NCBI GenBank assembly: GCA_037074765.1 | Contig: JBAMDO010000024.1 | Location: 295,242-359,241 of the forward strand | Reading direction: 5' to 3' | DNA: 64,000 nt | Source of the DNA: Mansonella perstans | Lineage: Eukaryota > Nematoda > Chromadorea > Rhabditida > Onchocercidae | In this document: positions 12,318-23,845 of the stretch, piece by piece | How positions within the stretch are numbered: the stretch's first letter is position 1 | How the letters are laid out: every line of letters begins with the position of its first letter | Notes under the pieces: generated by a model | Databases searched by the model: none | Seen by the model: only the letters and a program-made list of their open reading frames with translations | What the model was told of the DNA's origin: nothing | Translations under genes and position numbers: made by a program

Positions 12318-15300
12318 AAAATTGCTTCTTTGATTGAAAATTTTCCAAAAATTTGCCAAACTTTTGCAAAGTTTGAAAAAAAATCTCCTTTTTGACGTTC
12401 AAGCCTTTAAAAGATTTATTATTTGAAGCAATGATAAAATTCTTTTTTCAAATGCTGCAAATTTTTTTTTAAAAAATTGAGTTTGGCAAATTAATTAATT
12501 AAAGATTGAAATGGATCTATTATACATTGATAAACTTCATATAAATAAACTAAGAAATTGAATGTATTAATTAATCATTTATTATGTTGTTACAGTAACT
12601 TTTCGATTGCAGATTTTTTCTTTCTTCATGTTGTCATTGTACTTTTCATAGTTTTTTCTTTCGAAAATAACATTTTTCACATTTGAATTATACTGTAGGG
12701 TAAAGAATAAGTAAATAATTTAATCAATCAAAACAATAAATAATTTTTCATAATATAGAACGAATACTTGTATGGCAAATAGGAAGGAAAAGCTTCAACA
12801 AATATGCAAACAGGGTAAATATTCAGGTAAGTTTTTCCAGATATTGAATATGAAATACGGTATTTTTATCAGTTGAATCAAAAATCGTTTGCTCAATGCC
12901 ATATGGAGATAAGTGATGACCGAAAATTAAGCATTTCTTTATATCAACAGCATGATTATACTTACTTATTAGAAAACCAATCTAAAATATAAGTATATGT
13001 GAACAAAAATAAATGCGATATTTAAAAAAAATGTTTAAATGAATTTTTCCATTGAATTCAGCAACTGTGCCTCATTTCCAATGTTAAGACAAAAATGCCA
13101 TTTGAGATAGTGCAAAAAAGTCTCATATCAGCCTGCATCAGCATTGCTAGTCCATTTTCAGTCTGTAATATACTCACAGACTAATTGCTTCTAACAAAAT
13201 TTTTGCATATCATGAAAATGAAAACCTGATAATGATGTGGTGAAATGCCTATTTCAATTCTACCCAACATTCTAAAAGAATATTGAATGCTACTTCCAAA
13301 ATTATAACATTGTCTGTTTTCATCATCCAGCCCATTACGTCTTGTGTAAAGTATCTAAAAGATTAAGCAAATGGTTAATTTAGAAATTTTATTTATATGC
13401 AGCAGAAGATTTTTGATTAACATGACGTATAAAGGTTTTTCATTAGCATTACAATTGAAGATTATTAATTAGCGTGAAATGTGAAGATTTTAATTTTTAA
13501 TTAGCAAGAAACTCAAAAAAGTGCTTACGCCTTTTACATAGTCTAATGTTAAAGTAAGTGCTGGTATTCCATTCCTGTCCCCTATTCGGATTGTTATAAT
13601 GCTCTTCGGAATCGGGGAATATCTGATAATGATTTTGAAATTTACTGGAATCAACTTCACAAGATGCCAATTGCCAGGGACCCGCTGGAAAATTTTTCCA
13701 AAAAAATAACAAAACGACAAATAAAATGAATCAATGATAACCAATGAATTGAAATATATCAATCAGCACTTAATGCATACAATTTTTGTGGGTCGTATTT
13801 CCACCATAACTTCAGCACTTATTGCTCCCGCTATAAGAGTTCTGAATTTGGCAATATCGGTAACACGATTAACACAGTAGCTTGTTTGGAGAACATAATA
13901 GTCATCGTGGAATAGCTAGAAAACAACTGTAATAAACAATTAGAAAAGAATTGGATGACCAAATTATTATCCAAACAAAACATACCATTATTCCAACACT
14001 TGCGAATATTATCACAAATTCATAATACTTCTCGTATGGGTTATCCGAAAATGTTTCAGCAAACTTATCCTTATTAACGCATACAAATTTTATCTGGAAA
14101 CAAAATATACAAATTGAAATTTGCTTAGGATATGTGTGACTTGAATGGTTGAAATTTGTCTAGTTCAGAATACGTGTGACTTTGATCGCATTTTGCAATA
14201 AAATTATTTTTTGTGAAATTTTGCGGTTTTACTTCAGCTGCGCCAGGAATAATTGTGAATCGCATCACTTCCAGTTCATTCTTATCCAGAAATATGAACA
14301 TAAATCTGGAAAAACATATAAGCTATCTCTTAAATGTCGCGTTTTTATTTTACATTTGACAAAGCTTACATGATTCAATTATTCGAATACTTACACGCAC
14401 TGACTTTTGTTGAAGATAGAATACATGTAAGAGTAGTGCTTCATGCGTATCTTTACGGAATCGTTGAAGTGTATACGATGGATTTCTTGAGTTGGCTGGA
14501 AAAAATGCAGCCTTCAAAGGTTTAATAAAGTGAATTAAAGGGATCTCTCTCTTGCGTAGTCGACATTCTTTTCATATGGAAATACTATAAAAAATCATAT
14601 TGGGTGAAACAACATGCTTATATATTTCAAAGGACATTTTAAATGCTCGTTTCTAATTTCCGAATTATTCTGATGCTTTACCTCATAGTGTTCTTCCTCT
14701 GAAAGTTCTTGGTAATAAAATTGCCCAAAGGGGTCTACAAGTGCATTTTCGCTGTCATCACGAACATTTGGCAAAGCCTTCACCATTTCCTTCGAGACTA
14801 ATATACAACTGCAGCAAATTGCTATTGCAATCCTGAAGTCATAAGTTTGCTGGTAAAAAAAAAGTAGAAATTGTATTTCTAAAAGTGAAATTAAAGATGT
14901 CACGAGTTTTCAACAAAATTAATAAGAGAAAAATCTTTTAGAATTTTTTGAGCTATGAAAGAATTAATAAAGTATTCAAGTGAGAAACATTATTAGGATT
15001 TCAGTAAGGAAAAACCATGTGTTCCAAAGCGAAAATTCCAGAATAATTTTCATCCGGTTATCTTATTCAAATTTTTAAATTAATTGACATGATAGGAAAC
15101 TGTACAACAAACATATCCGTTTATTGAACTGATTCCGAAAAACTTTGCATATTAAAATGATAAGATATTCAAGATTATGATCAATCTATTGATTTTTTAT
15201 GTGCCTACAAAGTATTCACGACTAACATTCTAAAAGATGGTGGATAATGATGGACAATGATGGACAATTGCTTTTCATGGACATTGCTCTAAGAGCACTA

Positions 15301-16320
15301 AGAGTGTCATGCAAAATCTCTTTTTCTCGCCAAATCTATTACATTGCAAGAAATTTTACAAACTTTAGCACAGATCCTTCTTGATTTTCTCTCCCTAACT
15401 CATACAGTGCTTAATAGTTCATTATTGTCAAAAGTTTTTTTTTTTCCTTTCTCATTAAGCAATGGAAAAAAAACCACCCAAATGACATATTGCTGATACA
15501 TCGAATATCTCACACAAACAAAGTTAATGTAACCATCGTTTATCGTATTCTGAAGACTGCCTGACCAGTGGGCCATTTTTAAAGAATTCAATTAATATTT
15601 CCATCTACTATTTCCACTATTTATTACCAGAAAAACCAACCATTTCATTTCGACCACTTGATGAGCTGATATTTTCCAAAATTGAAAATGAAATGAATTA
15701 GCAATTTTGACTGAAATCATCATTTGATGCAAATTTATACCTTTTTGTTCGATGAGCATTGGCACGTGTTGCGTCGCATTATATGTCGTTGTCATAACCG
15801 TGTGAAATTTGCATACAAAAAAAGTGTCAAAAGATGAAATCATTTCATCAGCTATGATATTTCCGTTAAGCGTTCGGTCTCGATTTCTTCATTTTTTCAC
15901 TTGAAATTCATCTAAAATGAGATATAACTGTGAATGGTAGCTGGTTACCGATTGTTGGATGGTAGCCGACGAAAATGGATTAATTTGCATCGTTTCAACT
16001 AATACTGCACAAAAATCGGATTGTTTCAATCGATAACGGGAAAATACGCAATACATTTTCGAACAATTATTAAACAGATACACATTAGATATCCGTATCG
16101 TGTTTTAATTAATTCGTCATCGATTAACCATTTTTCAAAAAATATATTCCGAATGAACAAACTGAAATTGCAGAGAGATATAGATGATAAAGCAATTTCG
16201 TCGCTTTGTATTACGTATCATTAAATAAATTCCACGTTATGCATGTGCGACATGCGTCAACTGCGCTCAATGAACAAATGCGCTAATTTCTATCAAACGA
16301 TGGTTTTCATTAAATTGTCA
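12318..16320. repeat. tandem segmental duplication, copy B
   Basis: This is the second copy of the unit starting near 6230, in the same orientation. It lacks about 390 bases of the last intron present in copy A. From about 14770 to 16230 it is almost base-for-base identical to 9060-10540. Confidence 0.85.
12823..14849 (-). CDS. divergent two-domain galectin-like protein, copy B (tentative family; 5' exon missing)
   Basis: This is the paralogue of the 6.7-9.1-kb gene, with all eight exons intact: 14682-14849, 14395-14495, 14233-14305, 13986-14093, 13781-13915, 13529-13684, 13226-13354 and 12823-12981 (TGA 12823-12825). It has 342 residues, one fewer than copy A. Every phase matches, so it is not an obvious pseudogene. 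A one-base length difference near 14190 falls in the intron. Exon 6 (LVKLIPVNFKIIIRYSPIPK...) is almost unchanged between copies. The end of exon 1 differs almost completely after MVKALP. A start at 14903 would give an open N-terminus (MTSLISLLEIQFLLFF...), but the same frame is broken by one A in copy A. Family call as for copy A: weak galectin-like pattern only. Confidence 0.6.
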
Positions 16321-19300
16321 AGTTAAATGAATATGTCATGTTGTCATTAAGTAAATTCTACTGTTATCGCTGCTAACATTTAATGGTTGAAACGAAATTA
16401 TAGAACGTATTCTTGAAGCAACTTTGAAATCGCGGTGCATCATCAGAAAAACTATCAGGTATTCAAAAAATTGAATTATCCTGTTGTCCAATGTCTTGTT
16501 TTTTTTTTTTTTTTTTTTTTTTTTTTTCAAATGACACTACAATGTTGCTTCAGTAAAGTTACATCGTTGCGAGAAATGTTTTTGTTCGAAGGATTTGAAA
16601 AATTATTTATCAAAAAAAAAGTCGCTCCAGTTAATAGTTTCAATTAAAAGAAATGTGATGATGCAGAGAGAGAAATGAAGAACAACCATTTGAGACTGTG
16701 GAAAGAACTGTAAGAAGTTGATGAGACACTGGATTTGAAATTAGTATTTGAAAGCAGTACATTATCAATTTGGGTAATCGAATCAAAAAGCCTGGTGGAT
16801 TATTTCTCTTAATCTCTAAACTGCTTATTAACATAAACAGATAAAAACTAAATTAAGTAATTTTTCTCAGTTCATAAGTAGTTTGCTTCTAAGTTTTCTT
16901 CCAAGTTCAGTTTTCGTGCTTCTTTCAGCTAAAACAATTAGATTATTTTCAGGTTAGACATGGAATGAGATTATCATCTAGATATATTGTTAATGTATAC
17001 AGTATCTACGTATATAGTTATGGCAACTTTTTCTATAGTTTTTTCTACATACACAGCTACGGTAGCTTCAATGTACGCAATTAGGTTCTATGTATATAAT
17101 TACGATAGCTTCTACGTGTACAGCTACCGTAGCTTCTATGTATACAATTACGATAGCTTCTATGAAAAATGTTGTTTTTACGAGCCTTTATAATATTACT
17201 CTTAAATGCTGGTATAATATGGAATATTTGATTTGAAATTTTTTTCGTTTTTTTTTTATTTATCGTTTTATTTAACAAAATAGCTTTCGACTAGCTTTCA
17301 CAGGGAGTTTTTTTTTTTTTTTTTTTTTTTTATAAATATCATATCAATTTAATGTATTAATATTATGTTACCAGTATTATTGAGTCTCAAACTCGATAGC
17401 TTTTTTTTTGATTATTTTTATGTTTTTGTTTGCTAATATTTATTCTTTATTTTTTCTGGCAGATTGTTTGGTATCTTTTAGATTAACACTGGTACGTTGC
17501 CTGGTATTTCTCTTGATTTAGCAAGTATGCTTTTTATTACTGGATTATGGATTTATGCCGCAGAGTTATTTTTAATGAAATTGTTTTCTCTAAGTTTCTT
17601 CATACAAAAAAAAAATTGTTCACATCTGATCTTTTCATCTATTTTGCTCTGAAAATTTGTGCAGTGCGCTGGAACATTTATCGAATACCTTATTAATTAA
17701 TTGTTAACATTGCTGATTACCTCACAAGCTTACCTTTTTTGTTTCTCATTTACATAATTGCTTCTATAGATGATTTTAGCTTCCTTCACTCATTTCACAT
17801 TAATTAATTTTAGCTTCAAAATCATTACAACAGTATTTGTAACGATATCTTGTTGGAAAATCTTTTAAGTGAAGTTTAAGTAAGTTTGATTCGCTCATAA
17901 TCTAATAAATAAATAATGGATATTATTATTTTTATTTCTGTCAAGAAAAATTGGTGAGTTTAATTTCTCGTGAAATTTCTCGTGAATTCGTAATTTCTCG
18001 TGAAATTAAACCCGTGAATGTGAATGGCTGTTTTCTGTGAATTCATGAATGCTTTGTTTTACACATATGTGGTGTTGGCTTCAGAATAAATAATAATTAC
18101 GTTTGTATGTTCAGCTTTATTATAAATAACACGTGCAGTTTACCTTTATACTAAAATGACGATTAGTGTGATTTGTATTTCACTTCCGTGTAAATGATGC
18201 TTCACTCATTGATTTATGATTGAATGAAAAATGTCACATAAATCACAACAATTAAAAGCAGTAAAATAATGTCACAGCACTAAAATTAAAAGTTAGTAAC
18301 AGAAACATAAGAATTGCACAAGATTCGTTCGGCTCTCAATTTCACTCACTATTTGCAAATCCAATATGTGATAATACATCATAATAATGAAATGAAATGA
18401 AATATTCCGCGACAGTATAACTATTTTAAAAAGGATCAGAAATAAAATTTTAAATTTAACAAGAGTTCCGAAATGTTTCATCGTTTTCTCTCATCGCTCA
18501 CAAAATTATCTTCCAATTTATAACAAATAAAATTCTACTGAGTAGCAAGGAGAATAAGAACGAATTGTTCGAAATAACATTTCAACAAATTAATGTATCA
18601 TTTGATTAAGACCATAACAAGGCATAATGTCATTTTGAATAAGGCCATATTATGAGCAGCAAAATTCAAAACAAAAAGGCACAATATGAACAAAAATTAA
18701 TACCACAAAAAAAAGAAAGAAGCCTGGCCAATAGCAAAATGCAGTTGTTTAGAAGATAGCTGCCAAATAATTGATAATTTAAAAAATTGCAAATTTAAAC
18801 CAAGAAGGTGTGAATATATGATTATTAGCTAACATTTTTCAATTAATAAAAGTGATGCAAAAAAATGATAAAAAAAATAGTTAGAGAAAAAAAGCTAGGC
18901 CATTTAGACCAAATATAAAAAACGAGAGAGGAGAGAAATTTTTTTGCGACATGAATTACGAATAATTAATTTAAATGGGAGCAATTGCTGGCTTTCATTT
19001 ATTTTTTTGGCTTAAAAATTTTAATTTGACTTTCGAATTAAAAAAAAAAACTGATAAACTATATGAATTTAAAAATTTTTTAAGCACTAGCCAAAACAAT
19101 AAATGACAATTTAAAAATAATAATAGCTAAACATCATTATTTTTAAGCACTAAAGTTAACCACTGCAATTGGCATACCTAAGCCTAAGCAATGCAGCTAA
19201 AAACTTTCCTCTCTTAACTTTTCGCTTAGTTCAGTAATTTAATGTTCCATGAAAAAAATTTTACTGATGAAAAATTAATAGTGGTAAAACTCAAATGCTT

Positions 19301-19477
19301 GCTAAAGTAAAATTTTGCTTCAAGTTTAATTCAAGTCATGAAATTGAAATAATTTAATTCAAATCAATTGAAATAACTTCTTTTAGAAATGAATGTTAAA
19401 AATGATGATCAATGGAGATACGAAGAGATCATTCATTGATAAAATAAAATATAAAATATTTCACAAATGTTAAGATT
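16321..19477. other. gene-free intergenic stretch with low-complexity DNA
   Basis: No exon chain is supported. It holds a 29-base T run (16499-16527), a 24-base T run (17308-17331), a 24-bp minisatellite, and a small repeat of 'aatttctcgtgaa' near 17960-18010. The innexin 3' UTR must lie at its right end. Confidence 0.5.
17020..17165. repeat. 24-bp minisatellite, about 5-6 copies
   Basis: A 24-base unit such as 'tctatgtatacaattacga' plus 'tagct' repeats with small changes. Alternating copies read 'acagctaccgtagct' and 'acaattacgatagct', giving a higher-order 48-bp pattern. It yields a spurious Tyr/Ser-rich reading frame. Confidence 0.8.
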
Positions 19478-22400
19478 TTATTCATGTTCTTCAGCATTTT
19501 CATTTTGTAAAACATTTTCCGGTATCAATGGTAACAAAACTGTATTCGGTTCAGCAGCAACTTTTAATTCTTTTATTGATTTCCGTAAACGGATAGATTT
19601 CTTCTCTTCTTTTGTAGTTTCATCTTTTGATAAGAAAGCAGCATAAATTAAATTTTTTGTATTCCCTTTACAATCATCCGTTGATTCACGATTTTGAGAA
19701 AGCTAAATGATTATTAATTCCAAAATCTTTTAGTCATTTTTTTTTTTTTTTTTTGCATTTATAATTCAAAAGTTATAGAATGAATTTACAAGTCCGCAAA
19801 ATTATTTAAAGTCGAAAATAATAGCAAAATGATATTCACACAGCTATCACATCTTTTTATTATTCATAAGCATTTCCTTTCTTCCTTTCTAAAGAAATTT
19901 CTTGTGAAAAAAAATGTTCATTTCCGAAAATTTTACTTGCAAAAAAAAAGAAAATCTCATACCTTCTCTTCAATTTCATAGAAAGCATTCCAAAGTGATA
20001 GTATTAAATCGGTACCAAATAGTACACCGGCATGAATTTCAACCATTCGTAAAACAAATAAACCATCACAGCGTAGGTAACTTCTCACAAAACGGTCCAC
20101 TTCTTTTGCTTTAGCTAAAAAATTTTTTCCTTTAAAAAAACCAAAATTAATTCTGAATTTAAAATTCTTCAAATAACATTTAATTAACTATAAAAATTAT
20201 AGTGAAAAAAATGAAAAATTTAAGTGGAAAAAATTAATGTAATTATTTGACATGAAAAAAAAAGCACCAGCCATAGTCAGCTATTCATTCCACACAGAAT
20301 TAATTAATTAATGAGAAGTTTTTGATGTAAATAATTTGGACATCTTTTATTAAAATTTATTTCGCTGAAAATTCTTTTTTTTTGATATAATTATTTCCAG
20401 CTAATTAAAAACGAATGTAACTAGCTATAGCAAAATTAAAAATGCTTTAATTATTTTAATTTGTTATACTGCACAGGAGAGAATTTGAATTAATTAAATC
20501 ATTGTATTTTATATATTTTGTTCAATTTTAGAAAGCAATCATTATTCTTTTAATAAAAAAACCAAAAATATTTTTATTACAAAAAAAAGTTTTGAAAACA
20601 ATTTAAATTTTGAATTTTAATTTATCAAAATAATATTAAAGTGCTTTTTGAGAAAAAAAATAACCTAAATAAATAATTGAATTTAACAATGAATGTGATT
20701 AATGTATATATATCACTTACTATCAGGATCAAATTTTAATTCGGATAATTCCAAACTTTGTGAAATGAACCAACGACCAAAATATGGACAAAGTAAAACG
20801 ATCAGCCAATAAATCAATGATAATGTTGTACAGCATACAAGTAGTAAATACCAGAACCAAAGAAACAGAAATATTTTTTCATTGAAAATATTGATAACTA
20901 AAACACATTGAACGGAATATCGTTGAATGTTACCAACTTGTCGAACCTAGAAAAAAAAATTTTGATTCGAAATTTAAAAATGGATTTTTTACTTTATTTT
21001 TCTAATAAAAATTTAATTACTAATTTAGAAATTAATTTACCAACGATAAGTACATACAATATTGTATTATATTATATTATATTATATTATATATACATAT
21101 AAATATACATTGCTTTTTTTGACCAGAATGACCATAGATATAAATATCACTGCTTGCTTATCACTAACGCTATGACATCTTTTAGCATGTCCCTTCTCTT
21201 ATTAAAACAAGAAAAGTTATTATTTGTCATCCAAAGAGCAAAAAACATGAGAAATTTGGTTTGATCAAAAGAAATGGACATTATTTAATTCAGACAGATA
21301 AAAGAAAATATCTTTCAGCTTTTAATAATAGAAATCATCAACAACACAAAGTACCTCAGAGAACTATGTATGAAGTTTAATTAAACTTAGTCAGCTAAGA
21401 CTTTTAATGATGAACATGACAGATCATAGAGTAAAATTTTGAAAGTATCGAACTATTAATATATATTATATATATATTGATATGAATAACAGAACTAACC
21501 ATGAAATCACATACGGAAACACGGGGAAAATAACCAGATGTTGTCCACTCGGTACCATTTACTATACTTCTAACTACATCATAACCATACCAACTACTTT
21601 CATCCGTTTTCAAAAATCTACAAAATTCAACGAAGACAATGAAAAAAATGACCACAAATTGACCACAAACTGACCGTTGGCATAATTTACCTGACACTAA
21701 TCGCAAGAATTTAACTGGAAATAAATTAGCATAAAGTGTAATTAAAATTAGAGTAAATTAGGCTCTTATCTAATTTTTAATAAAAGAAAACATTTTTTTT
21801 TCCTAACGAATGTCCAATTTAATTTAATTTTTGTATGAGCATAAACTTGATTTTCGTTTTTATATTTAACATTAATAAGTAATCAGCGTGTAAATATTAG
21901 TTTAAATAAAATTTTACTTTTTAAATGCGTAACACAGTAATAAATTAGGCTAACAAGACTAACAGTGAGTTTGATGCAATAGACATCATGCATCATCAAT
22001 AGGAAATATAATTAGCATGCCTGATAACAAAATTAAGCTAAGCTAGTAAAAAAAGAGGCTAACTTGGCTTTTTATTTGGCCATAAAAAAAGAAAAGAAAA
22101 GGTATGAAATTATTTTTTACTTGTTAAGTATGCAAAGTTGCAGTATTACATTGGCAAGATATAATGTTTTGGTTACCAAATACATGAATGAGATGAAAAA
22201 TGCCGTATAGCGAATATTTAAGAATTTCAATTGTTTATGAACTTCAATTTTATTCCTGTAAAAAAAATTTTTTATCGAAGTAAATAAAAATTAAGACCAA
22301 AGGTTAAAAAAATGATACTAATAGTTGAAATAAAAATTTGCTAAAAAGACAAAGAAAAACTTTAATATTCTTCGATGAAATTTTAAAGCATTTTGCATAT

Positions 22401-23845
22401 GACGTGTTAAAATGGCAATATTTTGACTTCGAATATTTTCGTCAATATTTGATGGATCCATTGCTTTTTCAACTATTTCATGAATTCGTATTCCTGAAAC
22501 AGAAAAAAGAGGAAAAAGGGAAAGAGTTAGAGCCGATTAATTGCTGCTTTTTATATATCAATGAGCTGATCAATTCAAAAATCAATAAATCAGTTTTCAT
22601 TTCATTACCATATAGCCGATTAATTGCTGCTTCTTATATCCATCAGCTGATCAAATTTCACTCAAAAATCAATAAATAGATTATTATATTACTACTATTT
22701 AAAAGGATATAAAAAAATGTATTTAAATTTCTCAAAAAAAAGTAAAAGTATTTTATTTACTTTACAAAATACCTAAATTAATATTTATTTTACCTAAATT
22801 AAATTTTAGATTAATATTTAATTACAAATGTAAAAACGAAAAAAAAAACAAAACAATAAAATTTGCAAAAAAAGAAGTCAAAAAAGTTTATTTATTTATT
22901 TTTTAAAAAAAGAAAATTAATATTTTATTTAATTTAATACTTATTTACCTAAAATATAAATCGTTATTTATTTATTAGAAAAAAACTAATCAATAAATAC
23001 TTTTTTTGTTTACCTGAACTAAACGATAAATAATTCCAAAATACACTTGGCATTCGAAAGCATGCAGCTTGTAGGAGTAAAAAGAATGGTACCCATTTGT
23101 AGTAGGATAGTTGCCGTTCCGGTGTGTAACGTTCATCCTGTTTCAGTGTTGCAACATGAACATCCGGTTGTACATAATATGTATCACGTGACCAACAGTA
23201 ATTTTCGGCATACTAAAAAAAACGAAAAAAAAGATTTAATATTGGAAATTAATTTTTAAAATATGTCTATATTAAAAGAATTATAAATTTAAATTTGAAT
23301 ATTTTCAAAAATTACAAATTTAAAAATTAAAACCCGGTATAAACACTCATGTTTTCAACTAACAGTTTTTCTTGTAATTAATTATTCAATTTTAAAAGTT
23401 AATTCCTCTGATCGAATTTTTAACTGATAACAAAAACAATAAGTTTTGCTAAAAGGTATAAGTTATATGATGAAATTGACGTGATGAAACATTGCAAGAA
23501 TATTTTCAATTCATAATTTTAATTAAATGTAATTCCTTACTGTAATTAAGTAATTTTCGATTGATAATTCATTTTCAAATTTAATTTGATAATTTATATA
23601 AAATTTTGAAAAGCACGCTTTTTTTTTAAAAAAAAAAAATAAAACTATACTTGCTCCCATGATCCAGGAAATTTGCTAGGGAACATACATTCCAATGGTC
23701 GACCACCAAATTGCTTGAAACTTATCAATACAGCAAATGCAAGTAGAATATTACTGCTGTAAAGGTAATGCAATCGATCAGTCGCATCATCATCCTCTTT
23801 CGGTGATAAATACCGAATCATTGAAATGAATGTTTCGATCATCAT
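19478..23845 (-). CDS. innexin gap-junction protein, complete, 460 aa
   Basis: Eight exons (23651-23845, 23014-23212, 22361-22493, 22121-22255, 21500-21617, 20721-20946, 19963-20114, 19478-19702) total 1383 bases with consistent phases, ATG at 23845, TAA at 19478. Innexins form invertebrate gap junctions and hemichannels in the plasma membrane. Four membrane segments lie near residues 30-46, 103-125, 190-218 and 285-312. The paired cysteines of extracellular loop 1 (C53, C71) and loop 2 (C257, C274) are present. The family's YYQWV signature is YYKWV at 102-106. DDD.TDRLHYLY at the N-terminus and LTRHMQNALKFHRR in the cytoplasmic loop are also typical. The C-tail is charged and variable. The donor after exon 3 (AAA|GTTTTTC) is weak but keeps the frame. 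Which worm innexin it corresponds to is not decided. Confidence 0.93.
22530..22680. repeat. imperfect tandem duplication, about 80-bp unit, in an innexin intron
   Basis: Two adjacent copies begin 'gccgattaattgctgctt' (22533 and 22614) and end 'caaaaatcaataaat'. They lie in the intron between innexin exons 2 and 3. Confidence 0.75.

Noticed and set aside
14160..14235. One-base length difference between paralogues, first read as a frameshift in copy B
   Set aside because: Using the shared GAA|GTAAA donor, the difference lies inside the intron and both reading frames stay open.
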